Below, piece by piece: positions 38,589 through 50,252 of a DNA stretch of 50,252 nucleotides. Source of the stretch: Cruorifilaria tuberocauda (Eukaryota; Nematoda; Chromadorea; Rhabditida; Onchocercidae); assembly GCA_013365365.1 (NCBI GenBank), contig JABVXU010000396.1:1-50252 (forward strand). Reading direction: 5' to 3'. Under the pieces are notes generated by a model, which saw only the letters and a list, made by a program, of their open reading frames with translations, did not search any database and had not been told where the DNA came from. Position 1 is the first letter of the stretch, and each line of letters begins with the position of its first letter. The translations under genes and the position numbers were made by a program.

Positions 38589-38624
38589 AGAGAGAGAAAG
38601 AAGAGAGAGAGAGAGAGAGAGAGG
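38589..38624. repeat. (GA)n microsatellite just past the WH2 gene stop codon
   Basis: GAGAGA tract 35 nt beyond the stop (minus sense), hence probably CT-rich 3' UTR sequence in the transcript. Confidence 0.8.
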
Positions 38625-38658
38625 AAGGCTATGAATGAAAGAAAAAAAAAAAAACTGG

Positions 38659-41600
38659 TCACCTATGGACAATACGAAGTGGTTGTTGGTCATTTTCTAA
38701 ATCAATTTGAAAATGATAATTTTGATGAAGGAAATGTTGCTCTTGTTGTCGTTCATGCTTTTGTTGCTGCTTCATTTTTTGTTGTTTATCTTGTTGATAA
38801 CCATTTGAAATATTATCAATGAATGATCGTTGATCATGATAACTTTTAGATTTTGTAATATTTGATCCACTATCAATACCAACAATTACTCGATGCGCTC
38901 GACCAATCATACCATTCCATTCCGATGATATCATCGAATGATTATGATATTGAGAATGCAATTGTTGTTGCTGTCGTAAATTATCGGAATATTTAAATCG
39001 TGATGATGATGATGATGATAAATGATAACGATTATTTTGTTTCAAATTATCATATTTAGAATTTGCATTATTGAGAGAAGAAGATGAAGATTTCGAAGTG
39101 GACATTGAATGACCATTTTTATTTGAACCATTCCATGATTCCATATTATCATCAATTGGTATTGCATATACTTTTGTTACAGCTATACCAATATTAGCAT
39201 AATGTATGCCATCAGTTTTCTCCTGCAATAATATATTTTTGTTATTTATAAATTTTATTTGCTTGCTAATATCACACACACACACACACACACCCATACA
39301 AAATAAGGAATTTTAATTAATTAATTTAATGCAAAAGTTTCCGATGTTAGTCAGAAAAAGAAGAAGATAATACTTTTATAAAATTATAATAAGTAAATTG
39401 ACTTATAATTTAATAAATAAATTATAAGTTAATTTACTTATACTAAATATTTCGTGCTTCAATTTTTGCATTTCTTTTTTATAAAAATGTTAAAATACTT
39501 GAAATATAAAAACATGTTAAAAATAAATGATAGTAAAGGATAAAATCACAATGGAAAACAATTAGTAATTCACGTAAGTATACTTAAGTATTAAAAACAT
39601 GCGCTATAAATAATATTTAATACTTCAGTAATTGAAAATGAGAAAATATAAATTGGAAATCAATAAGAGAAAAAAATTTCATGCAATTAGTGGAAAAAAA
39701 AGAAAAGAGAAATAAAAAAGTATTAAAAAAATCATTCATTCATTTATCATTTATTCATAACACAGCAAATATTAGCATTCTTTAGAAATATTTTCGTTTT
39801 TTTCTTCTTAGCTAAACAATTTAATTTATTGAATATTAAATTACTTTATTAAGAGCTTATTCAGCTTATCAACTTATTAGCTTACTAACGCTAGATGAGC
39901 TTATCAACAAATAAAGCAATGCTAATTTAATAACTTAAAAGTGATTATTTTAAATAAAGCTTGAGCCAGAGTTCTCTTTTCTGATTAAGAAACGGATTCC
40001 CTGGAATTGGTTCAGCCGAGTCCGTAAAGCACCACGGTTGATTCCTGTGGTATCTCTAAAGCTTTACTCGATTATATAGATACCAGAATTTAATTTTATT
40101 GCAAAATTTATCAAATTCTTAACTAATGATATCAGTATTTACTCTCATTTAACTTTATCACTTGATTTAAGCTAATAATTTAAAATCGATCCAGCCTAAT
40201 TCTTTCTTTTCTTCTCACGAAAATAATAAAGGAACGTTTAAATTTTCGAAAAGAGATTAAATTTAGGAAATATTTAAATATTTTTGGTAAATGTAATAAA
40301 TATATGTCACACGGTAATGTATTAGTAATATGTATATATTGAGCTTTCATCAAAATCATTAAAAAGTTGTTTAATTTCTTATCACAATGATTAAATTCAT
40401 GCCTACAATTACTCTAACGAAAGTAAATCGAATATATTCGAGAATTAATTTCTCAAGAAAGCTCAATATAATATCAATTATCAAATCAAATCAAAAAATT
40501 TTCAATGCTAATTGAAAAATTTCAAAAAAAAAGAAAGGTTTTAGAAATGGAAATCTCAAATATAACACATTTACTTACTCTTTACTCGAGTTTTAATCTG
40601 CAATTAATTAAATAATGATATTGATAGCGATTGATAGCGAAAAAAAAAAGGTAAAGAGTATAAATTTATGGATGAAACAAAACAAATGACCATTAATTAA
40701 TTAAAAACTTAACAATCATTTTAACTGCTTCCCATTAATTACAATATACATTAAGCTATCATTGATTATTAGCTAATTAATAATACTTAAAATCCTGCTT
40801 TATATAATCTCATATATCAGTAAAAAAAAAAAACCAAGACTTACAGTAATTCTTTTAGCTTTAGGAGTAGTTGTCGTTTTATCATCAAGTTTTTCATCGC
40901 GTTCTCGAGTCACTTCTGTTTTTGATTGAATTTTATTTTTTGAGCCATAATTACAGTTAGTATCTGTACCAATGGTAGTTGTTTGACCGGTAGTGGTAAG
41001 ATTGGTACCAAATGGTTTTGCTATCGAATTTAATAAATTTCCAGAGGTAAATGTAGACGTTTCTTTTGAATTGATAGAATTTTTTCTCAATAATGGTTTT
41101 TTATCTGTAATACTGGTTTTACGTGTGTAACGATACGGTCCAACACCTTCTCTTGGTGGTACTGTTGTTTCATCGTCTAGTATCGATACCTGTATCAGAT
41201 CTTTTTTGGATGATTTTATTGATGAAGATGTTGATGATACTTTATCACTCTTTTTAACACCTGATGTAGTCTTCTTGGTTGTACCATTTTTTGTTGCTAA
41301 TTTTGTTGGTTCTTCATGATCCGATGATTTTTGCTTATAAAGTGATTTTGTTGTCTTTAGTGAATTCTTGATCGGTTCATCTGATTCACTGATCTTCTTC
41401 CATGATGATCGTGGTGCTTCATCAGTTTTACCACGTGCAACAGCTAATAATGGAGGTAGCTCTGGTCCATCATCCTTGATCCATGCTGGTTTCTTAATTC
41501 GACCCGGTTTGATTGTTTCATCGGTTGCTAAATATGCTTCAGGTGGATTCTCGAAACGTTCCCTGAATTTTGAAATATCTACTTTTGGTATTACCCGTGA

Positions 41601-43643
41601 TGAAGGATTTTGTTCGTGGCTTTCTTCTTCTACTTCACCCGATTGTTCTGTCGGTGAATTTTTTTGCGGTTCCATTTCCGGTTTCGTTGGAGCTGGATGA
41701 GTTTTTTTGGACATTGCTACTACTGGTTGTTCATTTTTAACCGAAGATTTTCGTCGTAATTTTGTTCCTTTTGCAGCAGATTTCTTTCTCATAGAATTTT
41801 TTGTATTTGTAGTTTTTTGTTTTTCCAATGGTACTTTCTTTTCCTCTTTTTTTTGACACCAAATAGGTTGAGAAGATTTGTTAGAATCATCATCGGTGGA
41901 AAATTTACGAACCATTCGCCGGATACTACTTTCACTTCCAGTTCCTGCTTCTTCGGTAGGTGCTTTAGGTGATTGTTCCACAGTTGTACCACCAAAACGT
42001 TTTTTTATCCGAGAGGTACCAAATTCATAATTATTATCTAATTCTTCATCTAATTTTTTGGCTTTACTTAATCTCACAGGACTATGTAATGCTTCTCGTT
42101 CACTACCGCCAAACATTTTAATTCGATCACGAGCTGAACCAGCGGGAATTTCAGCTTCAATCTGTTTACGAGTTGGTATCGGTGATGAATAGCATTCATC
42201 AGCTTTTCGTTTTCCGGGTATTTGCAGTGTTATCGCTTCCGGTTCACATCCTTCCTCACCATCATCATCATCATAATTTGTGACATCAGCACAAACATTG
42301 ATCGATAGTAACCGATTTGATGATGTAGCACCTATTCCGCTACCAGTTTCTGGAACTGGTGCAGGTGAAGCAAAATATACGTCATTTGACCGATCAGGAG
42401 GAATATTTGAAAGAGAGCTAAACCTTGAGGTACCAATACTTGATAGATCACTCAGACTTTGGCTACCGTAAACATCATCCTCATAATTTGAGGTCGAAGG
42501 TGATGATCGTCCTGGTGATCTTACACCAGAATCATCGTCATTAATTATCGCAGAACTTTTATCATTTGTAACGGTTTTCCTCAATTTGACACCTTGTCGT
42601 ATTGAACGTAATAACTCATCACGATCAACGGTAACTTTACCGCCTAACTTCATCAATGCAGGTTTCGATGATCGTAATCGCCGGATAGGTTCTACTGATG
42701 GAACTGGAGGTGGTGGTGGTACAAATAATGGAGGTGGTGGCGGTTCTACTGGAGTACGTCGATCTGGTGAAACATCACGGCTTGCTGGAAACGGTGAACT
42801 ACGATCATTAATTTCTACTTTACGTAACTTAACACCACCACGTATTGATGCTAATAGTGCATCACGATCTATCGGCTGTTTACCGCCAAGTTTCAGTAAT
42901 GCTGGATTTGTGATCGGTTTGACGACTTTATTATGATGCACCTGAGATGATAAATCAGGTGATGGTGGAGGTGGTACAGGTGGTGGTGGAATAGATGGAA
43001 CATCAAGATGAGTTGTTGAATTTGATAATCCAAACGTTTCAGGAATGGGAGATGCGGCACGGCTTAGATCATTACGTACAGTTCCGACACCGATCGGAGC
43101 ACTTCGATCATTTGTTACAGCTTTGCGTAATTTTACACCGCCATGAATTTCATTGAGCAATTTATCGCGGTCAAAAGTAGCATTGCCGCCAAGTTTTAAT
43201 ACAGCAGCAGGTGGAGGTGCTCTTGGAGGTGGTGGTGCTAACGGTACCGGTGGTACATCGGTATTTTCGATATTTTTTCCATAAGAAACCGGTTTCTTAG
43301 CATCCGGTCGATTGTTATAGGTAGATGTAGAAGCGGTAGAATCAGGTGGAGGTGAATAGCCACCACTTCGTACACGTCCAACACCAGTTGGTGCGCTTTT
43401 ATCATTCGTAAAAGTATGCCTTAATTGTACACCGCAACGAACTTCATCCAACAGTTTATCACGATCAAATATAGGTTTCATCGGTTTCATCAACTGAGGA
43501 GCCGGTTTCGATTTTGATTTCAATTTTTGCGGTAACACAGGTGGTGGAGGTGCTGCTGGTGGAGGAGGTGGTGGTACACGTGATTTTGACGTATCACGAG
43601 CCAGACTATGCTGACCCATTTGTACCGGTCGAGCTAAATACAT
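38659..43643 (-). CDS. Proline-rich protein with four WH2 actin-binding modules (verprolin/WIP-like)
   Basis: Exon 1 (43643-40845, 933 codons) splices in phase 0 (ACT|GTAAGT) to exon 2 (39222-38659, after TTGCAG; TGA), giving 1,120 aa. WH2 motifs bind monomeric actin. Four near-identical modules lie at about residues 59-84, 157-183, 258-284 and 339-364, each of the form DRDxLLxxIRxGVKLRKxVTNDRSxP, the signature of verprolin/WIP WH2 domains; modules 2-4 are preceded by LKLGG and all by poly-proline (24-36, 131-145, 214-229, 300-316) suited to profilin or SH3 binding. The rest is Ser/Lys/Thr-rich and probably disordered, with one conserved-looking block (VDISKFRERFENPPEAYLAT). Exon 2 ends in Ser- and Gln-rich low complexity. 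Four tandem WH2s recall Spire-type nucleators, but no KIND domain is visible, nor a certain WASP-binding tail, so assignment stays general. Frame may continue into an upstream exon (44699-44744). Confidence 0.9.
39390..39440. repeat. 23-bp palindrome (hairpin) in the WH2 gene intron
   Basis: 39390-39412 and 39418-39440 are reverse complements with a single mismatch, separated by five bases. It lies 168 nt upstream (transcript sense) of the exon 2 acceptor. A stable hairpin in the nascent RNA, or a cruciform in DNA, is predicted. Confidence 0.8.
39961..40070 (+). ncRNA. Candidate structured RNA or conserved element in the WH2 intron
   Basis: A 110-nt island, far richer in G+C than its surroundings, folds into two neighbouring stem-loops: TTGAGCCA (39961-39968) with TGGTTCAG (40008-40015); and CGAG/CTCG (40017-40020, 40067-40070), TAAAGC/GCTTTA (40025-40030, 40061-40066) and ACCAC/GTGGT (40031-40035, 40047-40051). 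Double-hairpin size suits an H/ACA-like snoRNA, but no clear H box separates the hairpins and the tail has only an ATA, so the class is uncertain. Strand is unresolved because hairpins are symmetric. Confidence 0.3.
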
Positions 43644-43913
43644 CGTTCCTTGATGGAAAAATATAACTTATTTCAAAAAAAATTTTTTCTCAGGATAACA
43701 ATTATCGAACTGTTCCCTTCGTTGTATCGTTCGTTGATATCCACAAAATCATAACCAAATTCCTAAAACAAAACAGGATAGCAGGATAGTTGTGTAGAAT
43801 AAAATAATTGAGTAAAAATAAGAATATTCGCTTTATCCATTTTTTTTTTAATGCAATCAACAAATATAATTAGCTACTTGATTAATCAATTACTTAATTA
43901 CTTAATCAATTAA

Positions 43914-44239
43914 ATGCAATATAAATAGTTCAATAAATTTGATGGATATATTATCAGAGGGTCATTATCGCAATATAAGTTAAAAAAAATCAAGGTAATT
44001 ATCACACTCAACATGATAGTGATAATATATCGAAAAAATGATAGCGATTTTCTAAAATCCGTCCATTGATCAATTCGGTAAAAATGGAAGAAGTATAATT
44101 AATTACATAATAAAAGCCGATTAGATGCAATATAAATAGTTCATTAAATTTGATAAACGCATTATCAATGTAATTATCAGTGTATTATTTATACTGTTAT
44201 CACAGTGTGATTAAAAAAAACACCAAGGTAATTATCACA
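43914..44239. repeat. Diverged direct duplication of about 100 bp
   Basis: The block ATGCAATATAAATAGTTCA, then TAAATTTGAT, ATTATCA and finally CAAGGTAATTATCACA occurs at 43914-44008 and again, with insertions, at 44125-44239. Confidence 0.75.
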
Positions 44240-44331
44240 ATAATATAAAAGATATTAAATATGATATTTATATTTTGGAACTAATAATATCATTTTTGTT
44301 TTTTTTTTTTAATTTCTGAATTAAAAAAAAA

Positions 44332-44400
44332 GGTCAATAAAAGCGTTTGGATATTTCATTTATTGACCTTTTTTGACCTTTTATTGACCGTTTGGATATT
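44332..44400. repeat. Short inverted and direct repeat cluster
   Basis: GGTCAATAAA (44332-44341) is followed by two copies of its reverse complement (44359-44368, 44380-44389), and CGTTTGGATATT is repeated directly at 44344-44355 and 44389-44400. Confidence 0.8.
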
Positions 44401-44698
44401 CTATTTAGCTAATTATTTCAATTAAACAAATTCTAATACCGAATTAAAATATGGAAAAAGTTATTTGAATAAATAATTACAAAATTATCAAAAATCATTT
44501 CATAACAATAAGACAAACTAATCGTTCAATGAAATCAATCAAAAATACAAGTACCAAAGATTATCACATGAAAAAAAAATTTTTAAATTAATTTCCAAAT
44601 CATAAAAATTGAAATTATCAATGAAAGAAAAAAAAGATCAGTTATAATCACGATAATTAGATAATAACCAAATGAATACTATTGTATAATAGTGTTAC

Positions 44699-44744
44699 CT
44701 TGACCTAAACTATTCTTCTTCACTGATAATTTCAATTCAATTTG
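44699..44744 (-). CDS. Candidate upstream exon of the WH2 gene
   Basis: A 46-nt block after ATTGCAG and before GTAACA is open (QIELKLSVKKNSLGQ). Joined to the acceptor CATCAAG at 43649, it continues in frame into the WH2 exon as GQ-GT-MYLARP. It has no ATG, so either a further 5' exon exists, making the protein longer, or this is untranslated leader that happens to be open. Confidence 0.4.
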
Positions 44745-44783
44745 CTGCAATAACAAAACACTTTAGTAAACTCTTTCTTTTCT

Positions 44784-44806
44784 TCTCTCTCTCTCTCTCT
44801 CTCTCT
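44784..44806. repeat. (CT)n microsatellite
   Basis: CTCTCT run on the plus strand, 40 nt upstream (minus sense) of the candidate exon acceptor. Confidence 0.85.
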
Positions 44807-47800
44807 TTCTTTCTCTTTGTCTCTTTCCCTCGCACTCGTTTAATTTCAAGTTTTTTAATTTTACGTAAGAAATGATAAGAATGATATTTGTACAGAATAC
44901 ACTAGAAGAATTGGGTATTAATTTCACGTATATTTAGCAAAGGCAAAAAAAAAAACATCGAGACATCAAATTACTTACTTACTATCAAATTACTTTATTT
45001 TGTTTGTACCATAGTATCACATATCACAATTTAAGAATGATAAGTTATTATTTAAATCAACAGAAAAAATTATCAGTTACTTTTTAGGTTCTACTTATTT
45101 TTTTCCGAGTATAATTAGAAATTTGAGTGAAAAATTTAAGAAATGATATATTTAATCAATCAACGATAAATTAATTTAAAGAGCTTTTGATTTGGATTTT
45201 GATAATCCATAAGTAATTGATAAGTAAATTATCAACTAATCATTCAATCCATCCATTAAATCACTTTTTTTTTTCTTCGTTATCAGTATTGCTTTGGTAT
45301 GCGCCAATGTAACCATTTACAGTATTGATATTGAAATTCAAATATGTGATCGTAAAATTTGAAATTCGTCATTTCATGGAGAGAAAAGTATACGATGTGA
45401 ATTTTATCATTCCTTAGCAAATCAATCACATTAATGTTTAGATTTCTTTTCAAAGAAAAAAAAGAATTTAAATTAAATCTTAATTATAAAACAAATTTTA
45501 CGAATTAGATGGAATTTATATCATTAATAATCATTATTTTGTATAATAATCATTATTTTATTTCATTATATAATTGTAGCATCTTTTCGGTATACAATTA
45601 CTGATTACAATATTAGAAATACTGCAGCTTATCTATTATATAATAAGTAAATATAGCATAGTTCAATCCTCATATTAATGATACTTAAGAATTAAAACAG
45701 CAATTAAGTTAATAATATCAAATATATCAAGAGATAATTAAAATTACTGGAAATTGATTGAACTTTTGGATATAACAAAAATTTAATTCATTAAATTTGA
45801 AATAGCAATAAATACAACAATGAACAATGATAGATGAAAATTAACATTTTCAGTTGATATAAAGATAAAAGTGATAAAAATTGATAAACAAAAATCGATA
45901 GAATTAAACTAAAATATAAAATGATGAATTGGTGCTAGTGCAAAAAGCAATTGTTTTCAAGTCATTTTGAAATATAAATACTGAAAAGAATTTGAACTGA
46001 TTAACGTATGATAAGAAATGATGTACAAGAATTGAAAAATTGCAAACGAATTTAAAGAAATGAAAGTTGAAGATTAGAGGAAAACAAAAAGTTTAAAAAA
46101 GCGAAATTTCACAGATAATAATAATTAATTATCAAAAAACAAGGAGCTAAGTTTGCATCTACACATACAGTCTAACCTTTAATTATCAAAATCCTAGAAT
46201 TGAAATTCAATTTCCAATCTCTGGATTAATTTAAAATCGATTAAGTGAAAGTTAAATGAAAAGCTTGACTCAAATAATGAAATGATAGAATAATTAAATG
46301 CTGGATTACTTAAATTTTAAATCAAATTAAACGTCTAAAAATTTTCCGCACATTTAATTTTACACATAATTCAAATCACTGGTAATAATAAATTATGGGA
46401 ATTTTTCTTTTTTTGCAAAAAAATGATAATTTTGATGAGAATTTGAAAAATTTTATAAACCGTAAAAATTAGTTTTAGTCAAATGAATCGAAAAATTGTA
46501 TGAATGAATATATTTAAGATTATTTATAAAATAGCTGAACGTAATAACATGAAAATGAAATAATTTAAAAATAAAAAATATAAATGAAATAATTTAAAAT
46601 AAAATAAAATAAAGAATTTTGAAAGGTAAATAAATTTATGAGAAAGATAAAATTGAAATGTTTAATTTGTTAATTTGATAAACTGATATGATAAATTGAG
46701 ATACCTTATCATTTCCGAAATAAAAAATACTGATATATTTTAAAATTATCAGAAATAATTTGAAAAAACAAATTAAGAAATTGTTAGAAACATTATGTTA
46801 ATTTTAGGTTGTTAAAAAATTTGTGAATTTTACGGCAAAAAAAATTCATTTCAAAAAAAGATTTCACATTATTTCTGACATTTTCAAGTAGTTCTAAAGT
46901 TTTTGTTAATCTTTTCAATTTAAAATTTAATGGAAAAATTTGAAAAGTAAAAATTAAAATTTGCATTTAAAGCATTTCTTTAGCTAACGAAAAATATCAA
47001 TAAAGTTTCATTAGAAACTCTCAAATACTTTCGATTGAAAGAAAAACAAATAGCATAAAGTAAAGGTTGTCGTAAAATACTTTAAAAAAATTGTAAAGTA
47101 AAAATTTCAAAATATTAGAAATAATTTTTGAAATATCAACAATGTTTTTTTTCGTCCTTTGTAACAATTGATATTCTTTTTGTTTATAAATAATTAATTT
47201 GAAAATTATTTTTAAACTCGTAAAATTTCAATAATTCATTTCAAACTTTTTTAGCGATGTTTTTAATGATCCTTTAATAGTTTGAATATTGAATTAAAAA
47301 AAATATTTTTATTCCTTTTTAGGAAATTTCAGGATAAATTATTTTGAAAATAAATTTTTGCTATAATTATCACTTCTTTTCAAAATAATTCACTTATGAT
47401 AAACTTAATCGTTGAAATTTCCAAATAGAAAATTGCTCAAAAAAAAAATCAAACGAAATTTCTCCCCCAAAAAGAATCACATTACCTAATTTTTTTTGTG
47501 CTTGAAAATTTCAAATAAATTATTTTAAGTATTACATTTCATTGCAATTACTACTTATATCTTTTGTAAAATCAATTATTAGTTTATTAAATTTGCAAAA
47601 AAACTTGAAGAATTGAGAAATCGGATTATGAAAAAGTTTTTAATATAGGTAAATTATTAAGGAAAAAAAGTAAAGTTTATTTTCAACGTTTATCGCCGCA
47701 CCATATTTGAGAATTTGATGAAAAAAAAATTCTAATATGGAAATTTTAAAATAAAATAAAATAAAAAAAGTTATGATCGCTCTAATCAGAGGAAGGAATA

Positions 47801-48870
47801 ATTGATTCCTATAATAATTGATTCCAATAATTGATTGAAAATGAAATTTGAAATGAAAAATTAAGCGATTTAATAAATTTGATTGATTATCAATTGCGTT
47901 TCTATTTTTGCTCTAATAATTAATTGATATTTAAATAAGTTTTAATAGATGTTTTCATCTTTGCTATTCTTGACTTTCTTGATTATCTTTCTCTTAATTA
48001 TCTTAATTATTTTGATATCTTTGAATAATACGTTGAATAAAAATTAAACTATTTTCATAAAATTAATTCTTCAAATCTATATGAATTTAAGAAAGAAGCC
48101 AAAATATAAATTTCTAATCATTCGATAAAAAACTTTTCAGCTTACAAGAAATAATAGTATACTTTTACATTACTTAAATAATTCTAGAAATTCCAATAAA
48201 ATAATAATAAAATAAATCATATTATCATTTTTATTCTTATCTGCAAATTTATCAACTATTAAATTAAAATCATTTAAACGATTACAATAATAAAAGAAAA
48301 AAAAAAGATTCATAAATTCAAATTGAATACTTGAAAAGAAACGAATAAAAATTTTTTTTTCTTTCTTTAGAAAAGAATAACAATTTCATTAGATTTGGTA
48401 ATTTTGATTATATAACGATGATAATTTATAGGAAAATGTCCTAAAATTGTACTATTTTAGAATTGGAGAAGAAAAAAAAAATAGTTGCGTAAAATTGAAG
48501 AAAAATTGCAAAATTGTAGGAAAGGTAAAAGAAAGGTGAAAATAAAAAGGTAAGTGAATAATTGGAAATGCAAATTATTCGTGACCTGATTTTTTTTTTT
48601 ACACGGAAAATTGTTGTAAGAATTCATGAAGACAGGATAGATGAAATTACAGTACAGAAAGGTACAGGTAAAAAAAAAACGCTTAAATTAAGCAATTTTC
48701 ATAGAAAACCACTGATAAAACAAAAGTGACAAAAGTTCAACTCTATGAATTAATTTTCCAAATTTAGGTCAAAAGACAAAAAAAAAAACAAATATAAATG
48801 ATAAAAAGATTTTTAAAAAAAAAACGATAATAATTTAATGAAATTTTGATAGAATTTAAACAATTTAAGA

Positions 48871-49230
48871 AATCTTTAATTAAATTACAGGTAAATAATA
48901 GGATTAAATGATTTAGGAAATCATTAATCAAATTATAAGTAAATAATTTTAATTTCTACAATCGAAATTTTAAAAAAAAATTAAAAGCTATACAAAAGAA
49001 TGATAGAGTGAAATTTACGATAATGAAAATGACATACCGAATTTTTTGATAGAATTGAATAATTTAAAATAAAAATTTAAAAGATTAAAATCCTTAATCA
49101 AATTACAGGTAGACAGGATTGAACGATTTAAGAGAACCTTGAATCAAATTACAATTAAATAATAAGGTCGAATGATTAAAGGAAAAATCATTAATCAAAT
49201 TACAGGTAAATAATTTTACTAAATTTTAAT
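48871..49230. repeat. Degenerate minisatellite, about 50-bp unit
   Basis: At least five variants of ATTAATCAAATTACAGGTAA followed by ATAATAGGATTAAATGATTT-like sequence start near 48875, 48921, 49092, 49139 and 49190. The first two and last three form blocks separated by related AATTTTGATAGAATT and AGAGTGAAATTT segments, so a larger unit of over 200 bp may also have duplicated. Confidence 0.65.
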
Positions 49231-49418
49231 TATATCAAATAAAATAATTATGTAAAAAAAATGAAAGAGTGAAATTTGATATAAAAAAGGCTAAAAATTA
49301 AAACCACAATTTCAAATATTATCAATTACACATATTGAAGATGATATGTACAAAAGTAATTAGGCCAAAAGAGATATCTCTCGAAATGTTGATATCATTT
49401 TCATTTCCTTTCTCACTC

Positions 49419-49525
49419 CTCTCTCTCTCTCCCTCTCTCTCTCTCGCTCTCTTTCTCCTAAATGAATTACCAAGTTTGAAACTGTACGAAACAATCTGAA
49501 TAAATAAAATAAAGAGAGAGACAGA

Positions 49526-49568
<43 letters not shown>
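49419..49568. repeat. (CT)n tract facing a (GA)n tract
   Basis: CT-rich 49419-49454 and GA-rich 49512-49568 are complementary and about 57 nt apart, so they form a long imperfect inverted repeat. The serine/leucine ORF across it is a repeat artefact. Confidence 0.85.
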
Positions 49569-49572
<4 letters not shown>

Positions 49573-50252
49573 AGGAAAATGAATGAGGTCAATCATTCAT
49601 TGAGTAGTAAATGAGATTGAAATGTACACAAAATTCATTTCATTTCATTTCTTAATATCAAATTTTTTTCTCCTTCTTGAAATAGTATATTATTATTTCA
49701 ATTACTTTAATATATTAATTGCTTCTTTACAATTGAATTATTTTAAATAAATAATAATATATCTTTTCAAAAGGACAGAAATTAAGTTTTCAATTACTTT
49801 ATTTCAATTAATAGATTTATATTTATTTTATAGAGAAGTATTTCAAATATCCAACATTTATATCAATGTGCTAAATTTAAATGTAATATATAATTGATAA
49901 CTAATAATGATTAATTGCAATTTAAAGTTTCTTCTTGATATTCGATTTTATTATTTCAAATGATTGTTTTCGATTACTCTCTTATACATACTCATAGAAA
50001 TGAAGTACAAATTCTAAAGTTTCAAATTTTCCCCCTATCTATTATTATCATTATTATTTTTACAGGAATATTTCAATAAGATCAATGATAGTCTAATTAA
50101 CTCTTAGATCTAATTGATTGATAACTTGATAACTCTTGTATCTAATTAACTGATAATAGTGCTCTTTGAATTCCACCTGAAAATATGATAAAATTTTAAA
50201 AATAATAATAAAAGTAAATAAAAATAATAATAATAATAATTAATAATTAATA

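Larger units (their letters stand above)
31408..38658. other. Gene-poor region between the MADF and WH2 genes
   Basis: About 7.2 kb. It holds a CA tract and a 1.2 kb ACATAC/TATG satellite island (listed separately), a few GC-richer blocks with minus-strand splice-donor consensus (32386-32451 and 34087-34124), an ACGT-rich patch (about 34690-35090) and otherwise AT-rich sequence. Open frames such as 36428-36763 are lysine/isoleucine/phenylalanine-rich and look like chance. The MADF promoter must lie at its left edge. Confidence 0.55.
43649..50252. other. AT-rich 5' flank of the WH2 gene, repeats, no certain gene
   Basis: About 6.6 kb. Contains one candidate upstream exon (44699-44744), a diverged direct duplication (43914-44239), a small inverted/direct repeat cluster (44332-44400), CT and GA tracts, and a tandem minisatellite (48871-49230). 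The remainder is low-complexity AT-rich sequence. Possibly a long 5' intron or promoter of the WH2 gene. Confidence 0.55.

Noticed and set aside
40016..40051. tRNA T-arm-like hairpin (stem CACGG/CTGTG, 7-nt loop)
   Set aside because: The loop TTGATTC does not match TTCRANY and no acceptor, D or anticodon stems can be placed around it.
41368..42936. Plus-strand ORFs opposite the WH2 exon
   Set aside because: They are antisense shadows of the proline- and serine-rich coding frame.
49464..49478. AATTACCAAGTTTGA, one base short of the nematode SL1 leader core
   Set aside because: The 5' GGTTT and one C are missing, no GT donor or Sm site follows, and there is no tandem array, so it is probably chance.
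49360..49596. Serine/leucine ORF
   Set aside because: Produced entirely by the CT/GA tracts.

Overview
Eukaryotic nuclear DNA, roughly three quarters A+T, with compact spliced genes, short GT-AG introns (about 40 to 1,600 bp) and several initiation codons 7 to 8 nt downstream of a splice acceptor. That last feature is the signature of spliced-leader trans-splicing, so with the intron density a nematode is most likely, possibly a clade III (spirurid/filarial-type) worm. The organism is an inference. No bacterial (for example Wolbachia) or viral block is evident. Exon structures were worked out by hand from splice sites, reading-frame continuity and remembered homologues.

Layout. 1-8.1 kb: AT-rich intergenic DNA with a GA microsatellite and inverted repeats. 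8.2-10.1 kb (+): four-exon gene for a 132-residue protein that is one fifth tyrosine; function not recognised. 11.7-24.3 kb (-): a complete 29-exon gene for the PI3-kinase regulatory kinase VPS15/PIK3R4 (1,380 aa), converging on the Tyr-rich gene. Just upstream is a spliced small ORF that could be a uORF or a tiny secreted peptide. 25.5-27.1 kb (+): acyl-CoA-binding protein, divergent from VPS15. 27.5-31.4 kb (-): MADF-domain (Myb/SANT-like) DNA-binding protein, tail-to-tail with ACBP, with a decayed coding-like stretch in intron 2. 31.4-38.6 kb: gene-poor, with a 1.2 kb CA/ACATAC/TATG satellite island. 38.7-43.6 kb (-): an actin-binding protein with four WH2 modules separated by poly-proline; its 1.6 kb intron holds a long palindrome and a GC-rich structured island. 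43.7-50.3 kb: AT-rich repeats and CT/GA tracts, with one candidate 5' exon of the WH2 gene.

The genes do not form one pathway. VPS15 acts in VPS34-dependent endosomal and autophagic membrane traffic, ACBP in acyl-CoA handling, MADF in transcription and the WH2 protein in actin assembly. The least understood elements are the Tyr-rich protein with its inverted, decayed start-exon copy, the small ORF upstream of VPS15, and the structured island in the WH2 intron.
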